From Chondrosia reniformis (Eukaryota; Porifera; Demospongiae; Chondrillida; Chondrillidae): a stretch of 64,000 nucleotides of DNA. This document shows positions 23,401-35,000 of the stretch, one piece after another. The stretch covers positions 992,001-1,056,000 of the forward strand of contig OX359190.1 in NCBI GenBank assembly GCA_947172415.1, written 5' to 3'. The notes beneath the pieces were generated by a model that was not told the origin of the DNA, did not search any database, and saw only the letters and a list, made by a program, of their open reading frames with translations. The position numbers were made by a program, and so were the translations under genes. How positions within the stretch are numbered: position 1 is the first letter of the stretch; each line of letters opens with the position of its first letter.

Positions 23401-26400
23401 CTTTATCAGTTCGAATTGTTATTCGCTCTATTCAAAGACGCCAGTTTTACTATCGTTTGGAGGTAAGCCATTGTCACAGAAATAGGAAAATTTTAATCCA
23501 CATTACATTAGCCATCCAAAGTGTGAATTACATTCTATTTAGATACAACTTCTGAAGGCTCTTTTAAGACAGCTTTGTTATGTAACACAACTTGGCTGTA
23601 GATGTACTATTTACTAAAACATTTACAGGTTCATAAATACAGATCTTATCTTCCATGACACTCTTATCAATAAGAGTAGAATAGGGTCTTGATTAATTAG
23701 ATTGTTACATGTGAATGCTACACATTGAGTATTGGCATTGCCTAATTTTACATTAATTACTTTTCAATAGTTTACCCACAAAGGGACAGTCTGTGTTTAT
23801 AAACAAACAGACAAAACAACGGCGCCCAAAAATTAGAATTATTCAATACTAAAATAAAATGGCCGACTTCGCCTTGGGACGCTTAGCAGTTAACTCTCGT
23901 TGTGTTAGAAAATAGTTTATTAATTGTGTCTACAACTAACATTTCTGTACTACCAACATCTTATAATTAATCACACGAATGTTCACAGGACGAGAAATTA
24001 ACATACGTACCTACGTATTTAAGATTAAGTGTAATATGTGTTTACAATGTAATACACACTTAACATATTTGAAGTATTGACTATTCTCACCAATAAGTCA
24101 TTCTATGAATAAGGAGTTTCAATTTTTATTATCCTAATTCAAGGGTTATCAGTTTATTATTCCTCAAATACCTGCTACAGTTTATATGTGATCATTGACA
24201 ACTAGAAACTACTTTATTGTCCTCTATGGAGTATACTACGTAAATGGGGTTTTCTTTATTAGTTCGACCTGTTATTCGCTGTATTCACCACTTTTACTAT
24301 CATTCGGAGGCAGTTACAGAAATTGTTTCAGAAATAGGAAGATTTTAATCCAAATTACATCCTTCTGAAGGCTCTTTCAGTTATGCAACACAACTTGGCT
24401 GTAGCTATACTATTTATTAAAACATTTACAGGTTCATAAATACAGATCTTATCTTCCATCACACTCTTATCAATAAGAGTAGAATAGGGTCTTGATTAAT
24501 TATTGCTATATGTGAATGCTACACATTGAGTATTGTCATTGCCTAAATTCACATTAATTACTTTTCAACAGTCTACCCACAAAGGGACAGTCTGTGTTTA
24601 TAAACAAACACTCTTTTGACAATTCAGTCAGTAGGTCAATATTATTGGTGATGCTTAGCTTTAGGAAAACTAGCAAGAAGCATCTTTAGAGAACAGTCAA
24701 TTCAGCCAAGTATAATACAGTCAATACCCGACATCTCTTCTAAACATTCACTGACACATTCATTTGACTTCTATTTACTTTTCACTTACTTTGAACAAGA
24801 CAGATTGTATAATTTAAAAACGTGGCAACTCTCTTCTTTTTAAAAACAGACAAAAACAACGGCGCCCAAAAAATTAGGCTAAGACTAATTGAATACTAAA
24901 AACAAAATGGCGGACTTCGCCTTGGGACGCTTCCGTGCCTAGCAGTTAACTCTCGTTGTGTTAGGAAGCAGTTTATTAAACGTGTCTACAACTAACATTT
25001 CTGTACTATCAACATCTTATAACTAATCACACGAACGTTCACAGGACGAGAAATTAACATACGTACGTAGCACGCGATAATAAACAGTTTAACTAAAGCG
25101 GATAATACTTGAAACGCTTTCCTCTACTTTCTCACTTCAAATGCAAAGAACAAGAAGACTTAACAGTCTTCGTTAGTGGAAACAAGTTAACACTTAAACT
25201 CGTGAGAGTGTTCGTAGAACACACTCTTACGAGAACATTAAAGCAATACAAGTCTTGTTAACATTGACACGCGCTTCGTGTACACTGAGCGCACAAGTTA
25301 GGTGACTCTAACGAAGGAAATAAAACCTTCTAATGTTTCTATTTGAAGGAGAAAGTGCACGCGAAGCGCGCAACGAATGTTAACAAGACTAGTAATACTT
25401 AAATAAGTTTACTAACCTTAACTGCAATATCGTACTGTACAGCTCTTGTCTGAAAGTCTCCAAATCCTTCTCTTCCTCCAAATGTGAGAAACGTAGTTTC
25501 GTTGAGGGAAGCCGTACAAGTGAAGTCATAAGACGGTTCTTCACTAATTCGTGTCCACTTCTTCTTCTCGAAAATGAAGATTCCTTTTGGACCTACTGTG
25601 ACTGGTAGCGTGCTGTATTGTAATAGCGAACTCCTCCTTGGTGCATCCTCGAGCTCTTCCCAGTGATGTTCATCATTTGTTGTAAGTGAAGCCATAAAAT
25701 TCTTCTTATTCATTCTACAAAAATATCCATTGATCCAGTAGTTGTGGTAATATCCATTGTAGTAGTAGTAGATGTAAATGTATTCACCACACAATGACAT
25801 GTGGTGATCTGATAATGGTCGAGGAAGTTTCAGATTCGACTGTATCCATATTCTTTTGTTAACATCCAGGAATTCAATTGTGTCTGCTCCTCTTCCTTCT
25901 CCTCCAGAGACAATTACTAAGTCTTCAAATGCAAGAACACCTGGACTGGATCGGGCGGTGTGCATTGGAGGATATAGTACTTTCCATTCTTTGCCTGTCC
26001 ACGTCACTAGATCGTTTGTAGGAATGCGACGAGTGTCTCTACCTCCTATTAAAGTAAACTGGTTCCCTATGATGGCTGCTCCACTGTAATAATGAGGAGA
26101 TCGAGGCAGTGTTGACCATTTAGTGTTCTTAATATTGTAAACCTGAACCTGTTTCTCAGTGCCACCATAGACGAATACACTTTGGAGATGTGTAAGTGCT
26201 TTAGCAGAGGATGTTCCACTTAAAATTTCCGGGATATTTGTGGTTTTCAGAAAATGACCTCCTCCAGCTCTGAGGAGGTCACTGCGAAAGATCTAATTGA
26301 GATAAGAAACATTTACTGATTGAAGCGTGTCTGCTTGGAAACTCTCTATAAATTAGCACACACGGATATGTAAGTTTTCAGTAGCAGTTTATTACAAGAA

Positions 26401-27005
26401 ACCTTTGAGTTACAGTCTGTAAATCATGCAGTCTGTTTGTACAAAGTCCAACTTAACAGAATGTAAAGAGTCATTTCAGCGTTTACTGTCTAATAGTCTA
26501 TTAAATCTGAACCTCCTCAACGTGCACCAGTTAAACATTCTGCCACTATATGGATGAGCGACGTACTTCGCTTTCTAAAGTGTTCCTTAGAAGCCTACGA
26601 ATTTCAAAGTTGCATTTCGCTAGCTAGTTTGAGCGAGGTTTTGCATAACCCAACTGTGTCGCAGTATTCTAAACAAAGAGACTTTGGGCAAGGGTCTCTG
26701 AAAGCTAAAGGTGTGACTGCTCTAGAACTCTCGGGTAATACCACTATTTCAATCTGACGAGTTGGATGCATTTCAAAGACTGAACTAGTTTCTATTATCC
26801 GCTACAAGACCTGACTAGATATTTCCTGCGCTGAATGGTACTATTTGCTGTAACGAATTTCATATATACTGGCAGAACATGTAGTTCGCTAAATTAAACT
26901 GAACTCATTTTGACCGGTGAAAGGTTAGCGACTGTGAGTCTAGTAACGCCCACTTCTACGAGAAACTGAATGAATAAATAAACTCACTTTATCTATGGCC
27001 GACAT
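20148..27005 (-). CDS. KRC2: kelch-Roc/COR GTPase-CARD protein, about 1201 aa
   Basis: Exons: 26988-27005 (MSAIDK), 25417-26292 (kelch), 20881-23154 (Roc-COR), 20576-20705 (linker), 20148-20455 (CARD). The first junctions are phase 0; the linker/CARD intron is phase 1 (GATG/GTGAGT, CAG/GC). Residues: kelch 7-298, Roc-COR 299-1056, linker to about 1099, CARD 1100-1200. The Roc-COR exon is closest to KRC1, including its insert, whereas the CARD differs strongly from KRC1 and matches the even-position family. The kelch/Roc intron contains a tandem duplication. Same inferred role as KRC1; the CARD difference suggests a different downstream partner. Confidence 0.8.
20576..20705 (-). CDS. KRC2 linker exon
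   Basis: Encodes the LSVAGKVEFDGDQFLFYKDQ linker with STCTGGPEV and NSGECD. Ends in phase 1 at GATG/GTGAGTGC. KRC1, KRC3 and KRC5 lack this intron. Confidence 0.75.
20881..23154 (-). CDS. KRC2 Roc-COR exon (758 codons)
   Basis: Same order as KRC1: GGSRVGKTS, long SITPPPP-containing insert, DTGGQPSF, LVGTHLS, COR core LFHSLGFYVYF, WICTDATFLYKEM. Acceptor ATGCAG/GAACCAAAG. Compared with KRC1 it has a small deletion near SPVTTEAL and loses a cysteine-containing stretch (GVICRYCEGS against GVICSHQNCEGS). Confidence 0.82.
23206..25070. repeat. Tandem duplication inside the KRC2 kelch/Roc intron
   Basis: The block starting TGTTTACAATGTAATAC occurs near 23208 and again near 24037. Each copy runs through TTATCAATAAGAGTAGAATA and ACGGCGCCCAAAAA to ACAGGACGAGAAATTAACATACG. 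The first copy is shorter, missing about 200 bp present in the second and in KRC1/3/4. Confidence 0.85.
25249..25392. repeat. Foldback block, KRC2 copy
   Basis: Homologue of 9186-9329. The right terminus reads AAGACTAG instead of AAGACTTG, slightly weakening the terminal pairing. Confidence 0.65.
25417..26292 (-). CDS. KRC2 kelch exon (292 codons)
   Basis: Framework almost identical to KRC1. Blade slot residues: SA, YY, SS, SD, RR, DF. It has the longest blade-4 loop of the family (IYIY followed by a Tyr/Asn-rich stretch before NGYFCRM), encoded by repeated GTAGTA-type codons, and a two-residue longer loop after IVSGG (EGRGAD). Confidence 0.85.
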
Positions 27006-27144
27006 TGACAATTCAAGAAACAAAAGAAGAGATGAAAAACTGAAACTTCACTTGTATTGCACTATCACAACTGCGATTGCAACTATAGCAACGCCTATAT
27101 GTAGTGGCGGTAATCTCTTTGATCTCAGCGTGTAGCATTCAAAA
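27006..27144. promoter_or_regulatory. Head-to-head promoter-like region, KRC2
   Basis: 139 bp between the KRC2 ATG (27005) and AAAATGGCGG on the plus strand (ATG 27145). Contains GCAACTATAGCAACGCC. The rightward partner is now only a collagen relic. Confidence 0.45.
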
Positions 27145-27477
27145 ATGGCGGTTCGGATGCTCTTCCGGTATTTAGCTATATTAATTTATAGCATGTGTCA
27201 CTTTAAAAAACAATTATAATAGTTGGATCTGCTGGTGTTGCAGGTGAATTAGGCTATATACAAGTACGTACACGTCTCTCCAGCCAGTGGAGGTCACATG
27301 TTGTGGGGGGGTCTTGTAGTTATAGTCCTTTCCTATACATATGTATAATTGTTTTGTGAGGTCTACATTCCATTGGTCCTTAATGAGGAAGTACTAATCC
27401 AATGAATAACATTATGAGAACCCTAAAATTGTATTCATTGTTATCATAATGTTATTCATTTGTTGTCTTCCCTGCAG

Positions 27478-27570
27478 GGTGCAAGTGTGGCTGGTGCCAA
27501 TTGCAAAAGGATGACATCTACTTCTGTACCAGCAAGGTCAGATGGTCCTCCAGGTTCACCTGGAGCAATT
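27478..27570 (+). pseudogene. Orphan collagen 5' exon beside KRC2
   Basis: After CTTCCCTGCAG the sequence matches the COL1/COL2 5' block at 11401 and 38027. One frame reads CKCGWCQLQKDDIYFC; another ends in collagen triplets DGPPGSPGAI. No helix or propeptide exons follow; semaphorin B begins on the other strand at 27904. A remnant of a collagen gene that once paired with KRC2. Confidence 0.65.
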
Positions 27571-27903
27571 GTGAAGGGTTATAATATATTTGTTTGGATG
27601 TATGAAGATAAGGAAAACGTGATCAGAAGGAGAAAATCATGCAAGAGGACCCAGAGGTTGCTTAGAACAGTACACTCTGCATTTCAATCAATTTAAAATT
27701 TAAATATTACATTGTACATAGTATAATAAATTTTATATGTAACTGGATTGAAAATGTTACGATTAAACACATAATATTGTAAACATCTCACATGAGAAAG
27801 AGTACAATTGATACAACATGTATAATATAGGTACATATGGCACTAGATACTGTATAATATATACATTTCAAATGGTGTCATTACTATGTTTGGAGTGAGA
27901 CCT
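27571..27903. other. AT-rich gap between collagen relic and semaphorin B
   Basis: No gene or clear motif. It probably includes the semaphorin B 3' UTR; the same sequence recurs before 54536. Confidence 0.5.
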
Positions 27904-30900
27904 TTAGCAGTCAAAACTATCAGTTTTAGTCAAACTGGTCTGACTGTGCCCAATGATAAAGGGTTGACCAGAGGTAGTCGACCATCTTCTTGACACCTCT
28001 GGTTTGGAGGAGGTGCTGCGGATGGTGGAAGGAGTGTTGGAACGTCTCGGATCCTTCTCATTGATGGACCCCAGGACAAAGTTGAGAGAGCCTTGGGACA
28101 GTCTACTGTCTCTTTTAGTTTCCCTAGGGGAAAACCCTTCTGGTGTTGGAGGTAATTGCTGAGACAAATAACTATCACATCTCTGATCACAAGGTGATGA
28201 ATATCTTATATAGTGGGTGGAGCCTTGGGAGAGGGTACTTTCCCTCTTAATATCACGCACTGGACTGAAAGTAGGGGAGTTTTGAGACAGATTTGAGAAG
28301 GGCTTTTCCCTCCTAATGACTATATCAGGATAGTCTGAAGTTTGAGACATTGGAGCAACTCCCATTTTATAGTTTTTATCTGGTGACTGTTGAAGGTTGT
28401 CCTTAAACTTGTCGTACTCCCAGTTAGTGATGGGTGTCTCAGGAGTCCCACAAGAGCTCTCTGCAAGGTTGAGGTCAGTAGGGAGGGACACTGCACTATC
28501 TGATGAGTTTTGGAGATCTGCCGGTTTCCTCAACAAGCCAGTCTCATTGTCAGTTTTTAGGTTCAAATTTAAGAGTGGAGGCTTTTCGTCTTTGTTTTCT
28601 ATAGTCTGGTTACTCCCTTTTACACTAATTGGGGCATTCTCCCCTCCATCATCAAAGGCATTGTTGGGCTTTTGAACACCATTTGGAACTGATCCATTTG
28701 CAGATTTGTTGTTTCCGTTGGATGAGGAATGGTAACCAGTGTATGAATCTCCAAAGCCTTGCTTGTTATTTCTGTTTTGTCTCCATTTGCATATGAAACA
28801 GGCAAATATTCCAATTACCACACCTTGAAAAGGACAAGATTGGAAACACATTAAAATGGTGTATGATGAGTGGTATATTCAGAATTTCATTGTTACAATA
28901 AATTTTGTATCAAATGTCTATTTTAGTGAAAGCCACACTAAATAACCAACCCAGTAGGTGAGCACTTAAAAACAGCCATAAAATTGAGGTCCCAATTTAT
29001 TGTAAATGGTATTTTCTCGATTACTATATCTGATGATTATACATTTCATGTATTACTGTACGTTACTGTGGAGCTGATGTTTCCTTTGAATGAACACTGA
29101 TCACATGACATACTCACCAACAACAAGTCCTATGATCACTCCAATACCTAATGGCCACCAATCAATCTCATCGTCACCATCTCCTGCTACTACAAGCTTC
29201 TCGGTTACCTCTATATTACAAGATACAGATCACATACTATTATAACTAATATATAAAACTACATTAAAGTAAGAATTGAATGTATCTTTTGGATGGTACA
29301 TCTTTCAACTTGTTGAGTGTCTAAAGATACAGTTTTGGCATTTTGATCTCGAGTGTCTTCATCAGCAACTGAGAGATACCATAGAATACCAAAACCTATG
29401 TCTTCAGATGCTCAACAAGTCTAAAGATCATGTTCCATCCAAAATATAAAACTACTTGTAGCAACACCAGTGTTACTGTACCCCCAACAGACATACAAGT
29501 GTATTAGTAGAATAAAACAGTTAACAGTAAATGTTCCCTCAAAACAGGTAATGTGATATTTGGCTAACTTGGTGTCGGAGTAGCTGTAGTTTGAATTACT
29601 GTTGTTGATTTAGCTGTTGCTGTGAGGCTGTTAGGTTCTGTTCTAGTAGGAGGAGTAGGAGTGCCACCACGACCTACAGAGAGGGGAAGGGGTGGATTAG
29701 ACAATGGAACTAGACTGAACTGGAATGTGGAGAGGTGAGGTAGGGAGGTGAGGTGGTGAGGGTGAAATGGGAGGTTGAGATGGAGGGACTGCAGAGAGGG
29801 TGCATTACACAGCACAAGCGTGATTCCCTACCTGTACAGATACCTTCATCTCCATTAATTAAATCTTGAAATAGGGAACTAGGATCATTTGAGCTGAAAA
29901 TAAAAATAAAGTTACTCTATATACCTCTAGGAAGGTCAATTGCAACATTATTCTTTAGAAAACTTTGCCAATTAATCCATAAAGAAATGAAAGAAATACA
30001 ATATACGTAAAATATTCTAGCACACCATTTTTCTTACATGCTACATCTACGTTTGAGTAAAGACCTATATGGGACTAAATCTAGTGAGAGCTTTGGATGA
30101 GGATACAAGAGTCTTCTCCTTCTTCTTCTTCTCCACTGGGGCTTCGTGTATTACAAAATTGGCAGAAGAATATTCATCAACTGTTTATTAACCAAATACC
30201 AAAGTATGTAAGACTAAAATGTACACATAATTAAAACAAAATGGCTACTCATAAGTACTGACCTACTGATGGAGACACACTTATTCTGTTTGAAGTCGTA
30301 TGCACAGTGTGGATCTAGACTAGTCACACAAGAAGAGCAGTCATCGTAAAGAGTACAGTCATCAGTGTCAATGAGGTACAGTCCACCTTCCGCTGTTATG
30401 TACATCTTGGTCTCCTGTAAGTACCACAACCACAGGACAGTCACACTTAGTGAAGACTTGTACATTCAAATAGTACTTAGTAGAGTGTGCAACATGAATA
30501 TTCCAAATGATCATGGAAAAGATAAATAAATGTCAACCTTGCGAGCAACAATTGAAGCAAAAAGCATTGTACGACAATTTTTTACATTATTAACTAAAAT
30601 GTTCATTTCTGCTGACATTTAAGGGTCACATAATCTTTTAGTTACAAACGATAGAATATTACTCTAAACACTCATTGTGTTATTCCAGTTGCTGCGATTA
30701 TGCTCAGTAACTCTCAATAATCAGTACCCTCTATGCAGAAATGAGCCTTTACAGTACTACTCTAAACACTTACATTAACAAGTTTCATTCTCTTTCCTTC
30801 AAAAGAGTCATAATTACTTCCTCCTTCCTCCCCAGTAGGGAGGTTCATCTTGTAGCTGACATGACTGGCCTTTGCTTCCCCTCTCTCAGTACTATAAGTC

Positions 30901-31287
30901 AGTTTGTACAAGTACAGCTTCTTCTCAACTACAAAACAACAAACATTCCTATTCTTCTCAACTAGAATAGGAAAATGGTTTGTAATTTGGTATAGTAGAC
31001 CAATCTCAACTGATGAAATGTCACAAAATGTGTCACTTTGTAAACCAGTAGCTCTGACAGTATTCCAATGACACAAAATTCAGAGAATCATTCACACCTC
31101 CCTAATGTATTACATAGGTACAGTGGATCTCAATAATTCACTGTTTCCAATGTGTTCTCCCAAACTCCACATTTCAACTCATTTTGGTATAAACAGAGCT
31201 TTGAGTGTGAAGGGCAGTTATTGTGACAAGTCAACTTACATTTGTGTGTGCTCAGAGCATAGACAATTGTGTACTTCTTTGACTGTA
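27904..31287 (-). CDS. Semaphorin B: 5'-truncated copy with sema C-terminus, PSI, membrane span and tail
   Basis: Exons: a partial one at 31240-31287, 30774-30928 (KKLYLYKLTYSTER, last sema blade), 30263-30414 (PSI: CTLYDDCSSC, HCAYDF, NKCV), 29832-29893, 29569-29673 (Thr/Pro-rich stalk), 29118-29210 (start of the span, WWPLGIGVIIGLVVG), 27904-28823 (rest of span, IGIFACFICKW, and a roughly 290-residue cytoplasmic tail). Phases match semaphorin C at every junction. Upstream of YALSTHK the sequence departs from copy C, and the six sema exons found at 58147-60181 in copy C are absent; KRC3 starts 200 bp on. The 3' exons are open and about 98% like copy C, so loss was recent. Probably non-functional as a semaphorin unless a fused 5' end exists. 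Confidence 0.7.
29287..29444. repeat. Imperfect inverted repeat in a semaphorin intron
   Basis: TTTTGGATGG ... CAACTTGTTGAG pairs with CTCAACAAG ... CCATCCAAAA about 150 bp on, with CCAAAAC opposite GTTTTGG inside. Duplicate at 55934-56091. It could be a small foldback element. Confidence 0.65.
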
Positions 31288-31569
31288 CTTCTATAGCAGA
31301 TCGCAAATGTACATGTCTTGAATTATCGATGTATACTTTTTCAATTCTCACACGATAACATTTCGAGACTGTATAATACTTGCCCAATCAAATCTCAAAT
31401 CGTGGTCGTGGCAGTTCTTGACCATGGCTCAGAATCCTGATCGATTGACAGCCATTTTGTACCATAAAATATTGCGACATGAATACAATACATACATATG
31501 TATATATACATAAAATAATGTATAAATTGATAAATGATGTACTAAATAGTACATAAACTAAAGACTTAA

Positions 31570-32034
31570 TTATAAATGAAAAACAAGTGAAAGTTGCTTG
31601 TCCTCTTGCAGTTTCTGGAGAATCTCTTCATGTACCGGATACTTTACAGATGTATCTTGAAGCACTTTACAAAACAGCCTCAATGTCTCCTCTGTACCAG
31701 TACTCAGGAGGTGACAGAGAAAGATTACATTGGATTCTTCTCTGCTCTTTGCTGCTTTGATTTCATCGTACACCTTGTCTGTAATTAGTGGCTTTCCACC
31801 CACTCCCTGGTACAGTTCATTGACTATGTTGCCAGTGGCGAGGTTTTCTAAAAGGTAAACCCAGTGTTTGGCCCGTAAGGTCTGCTTCCAACTGCCTCCT
31901 TCACCATCACACTCTCCCGAGTTGGCAGATGATGTTGGCTGTCTACCAACTTCAGATCCTCCTGTACAGGTAGACTGGTCTTTATAGAGAAGGAACTGGT
32001 CTCTGTCAAATTTCACTTTACCAGCTACGCTCAA
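31570..32034 (-). CDS. KRC3 terminal exon: linker plus CARD
   Basis: LSVAGKVKFDRDQFLLYKDQ linker, then WVYLLENLATGNIVNELYQ, PLITDKVYDEI, FLCHLLSTGTEETLRLF. Nearly KRC1 in the CARD, but the linker carries GGSEVGRQPTSS. No intron in the linker. Confidence 0.72.
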   Translation of the reverse strand: MSVAGKVKFDRDQFLLYKDQSTCTGGSEVGRQPTSSANSGECDGEGGSWKQTLRAKHWVYLLENLATGNIVNELYQGVGGKPLITDKVYDEIKAAKSREESNVIFLCHLLSTGTEETLRLFCKVLQDTSVKYPVHEEILQKLQEDKQLSLVFHL

Positions 32035-35000
32035 CTATACAGAAGATATAAAATCAATAAATTACTTGTGTCCAAATAATAACAATAATAACATATTATA
32101 TAGCGTCAGTAGCAGTAAGATTAGAATGTAAAATATACAGTCAATAATTTCTACATTTGTGATAACGTCTATTTTGTTGAATACATAATATTATGCAAAC
32201 TTACATTGGTGTTGCTGTCCTGTTCCTTAGCGACCCAAGCCAACTCTCTTGGAGTTAGTCCAGTCATCTTGTTCAGTCTGGTACACAGACCCTTTCTCTG
32301 GTTGCCGACTTCAAATCGCAGAAGATGCAAACTGGATCCCTTACAATTCTGGTGACTGCAAATGACCCCGTCCTCTAGAGTGGCTTTCTCTTCAAGAAAC
32401 TCTGCACCAAATACTACCTCACTCACGTAACAAATGCGCTCGTACATCTCCCTTCTGATGTGCCTGCAGAGCTCAGACAAGGACGGCTCTGTGTTTGGAA
32501 AGTCCTCAGGAACCAACAGTTGAAGTTGAATGAGGTCTTCCTTTTGGGAAAGAGCAATGTGGGCATTTTCTTGTGTGAAAATGAACTGTCTACTGTCAGA
32601 CTGCTTGTGGTAGTATCTCCACTGCTTTCGTCTCAACTGCAATGGCCTTACTTCCTCCTCGTTTAAAACCTGTCTGCCACTTGCAATATCCACAGCCAGT
32701 CTGTGGAATAGACCAGTTGGTACACAGCTGTATCTCTCATATTCGTCAGATTGGAATGAGAAAGTGAATCCCAAAGTGGCCACAGATGCTTCAGGTAGGT
32801 GGATCTGCCTCTCAGGAAGGACTGCTGGAATGAAGTAGTAGTGTGTCTCCTTCTCTCTCACTTTGGCTGCAATACCGACATTTTCTAGGACTTCCAGGAG
32901 CCATCTTGTTGGGATGTCAGCATCAATGCCTAGCTGTTGGAACAAATCTTCAGAAGTTGCTTCAGAAATCACACCTTTTTCGATGAATTTGCGTAGCTCT
33001 GGACTTGGAGATTCACTTGGGCCATACTGGACTGATAGCACTTTGGACATTTCCTTGTACAGAAAGGTTGCATCTGTACAGATCCACTGCTCTTTGTACT
33101 CACCCAGATCAAAGTACACATAGAACCCAAGGCAATGAAAAAGGTTCAGCAGTGCAAGGAGCTGTCCATCAGCATCTACAGCTTGGATAAATTGGCATTG
33201 GATGCAGAACTCTTTCAGTTCTGTGAACTTCCACATCTTCTTTTTCGCAATAGATGTGATTAGTTGCAGGCAGTACCAAGCTTTGGGAACTTTCAGTGTT
33301 AACCGATTCTTGCCATCTGAAAGTAGAGAGCGAAGAACATTTACAGCTTTACGAGTGTGCTCCTTCAGTTTGCTGTCTCCCTGTAGCTGACTGTCCACTA
33401 CAAAGTAGCTACCAGCACCTTTGTAGGCAACCTCTTTTGGGGGAAATACCCTGTTGCTGTCATATGGTCTGTTGTCCATTTCTTCTAAAACCTTCTCATT
33501 GTGGACCAGTAGAGCTCTCTTGGCTTCAGGATCTTCAGGAAGAAGGGAAAGGTGAGTGCCAACTAGGAAAATGCGCAATTGGGGCTCAGTGGCAACATTG
33601 AATGCTTCCAACTGCCGCTTGCTCTTCATGGACATTGTGTAGGCAGCTGTAATGGACTCCTTCATCAATTCCCAGGTTGAACGGCTGTTGGCTCTCTTCT
33701 CTTCAGTGATTCCATCTTGACAGTAAGCATTGATGTACGGATCTGTCAACCTCTCTGAAGCTTTAAAGACGTGCAGAAAGTTGCAGGGAAAGTCCAGTAG
33801 GAGTGGTAGGACATTCTGAAAGGAGGGCTGGCCTCCTGTGTCCAGGAGGTAAATGAACGTACATTCCTTCTCATCAGAAGTGGCTCCAGTAGGAACACTG
33901 TGCTTCTGTAAGAATCTCTCCCTGGCCTGGTGTAGTAACAGTAAAGGGTCCTGGTGTTCTGGGGAAGGACGAGATTTGCTGGGAAGGGCTTGTGTGGCAG
34001 CAGTCAGAGTTGGATTGGGAGAGACATCAGACTGCACTGTTGTGGACATTCTGTGAAACAGCCCTTTGACTTTGTCCCACAAAGTCAATACTCCTGTGTT
34101 ACCTGCTGCTGTAGCTTGTTGAGGCGAGTATTCTGTGATGTGTGGAGTGTTGCTGGGAAAGGTCTTTGTCTTCTCCATATCAATTTGGGAAATAAGTTCA
34201 CCTAATCTGTCATCATCCAAAACTTCCCAAGAAGACCCAATGGCAATGCCTTGTGCAATGGTGGCCACTTCAGGAGCTTCCAGCACTCCAGTGCTAGTTT
34301 TGTCTTCTCTTGCTGTGTTGTGGAGCAGGTAGTGCTTCAGTGAGGTCTTACCAACACGCGAGCCTCCTGTGAGGAAACAGCAGATAATGTTCACTTCAAC
34401 TGAACCATGTTCATCTATGGCCTGTTTATACCATTTAGGATCCCCCTGCAGGTAGAGCACAGAGAAGGAACTTATTATACTACAGGTTTATACATTTTCC
34501 ATGAAAGTATGTCATACATTTATGGTACCAGTCAATAAAAACTGACAGGTTCTGACGGTTGGCAATACTTCCAACTGAACGGCTTTACCTGTTGCTCTAC
34601 TAACGTGTTGACAAAAGGTATTTGACACTTACGTACGTATAATTCAAGAAGTGTTACAATCGTTCGGTAGTGTAAAAATATCACTAACTTTTAAACCACT
34701 ACGTATAAACATTCCTCACTTTAAACAACTTGACGTTGACAGACGGGTAAAACCGTTCCAAGATTAGAGCAGGTTTATTGAACAGTTTACGAACAGGTCG
34801 ACACTGGGACGGGTACGGGCGTTGACTGTTTAGTTTTTACTGACTGGTAACGTACGTATGTAAATGTACATACGACATAGTCTCGTATGATAATACTTTC
34901 TCCAAATCAATGTATAACTGGTCAATAAAGCTAATTAAAAATGGCCACAGGACCACAAGCATTACAACCATTTCCATACTTTAACGCGTGAGCGGATCCC

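Larger units (their letters stand above)
3246..31569. repeat. Segmental duplication unit I (KRC1-COL1-KRC2-semaphorin B)
   Basis: Gene order and strands repeat in unit II. Corresponding points are 26.5-26.7 kb apart between collagens, kelch exons and semaphorin tails (for example semaphorin stop 27904 and 54536, collagen stop 19325 and 45992). Confidence 0.92.
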
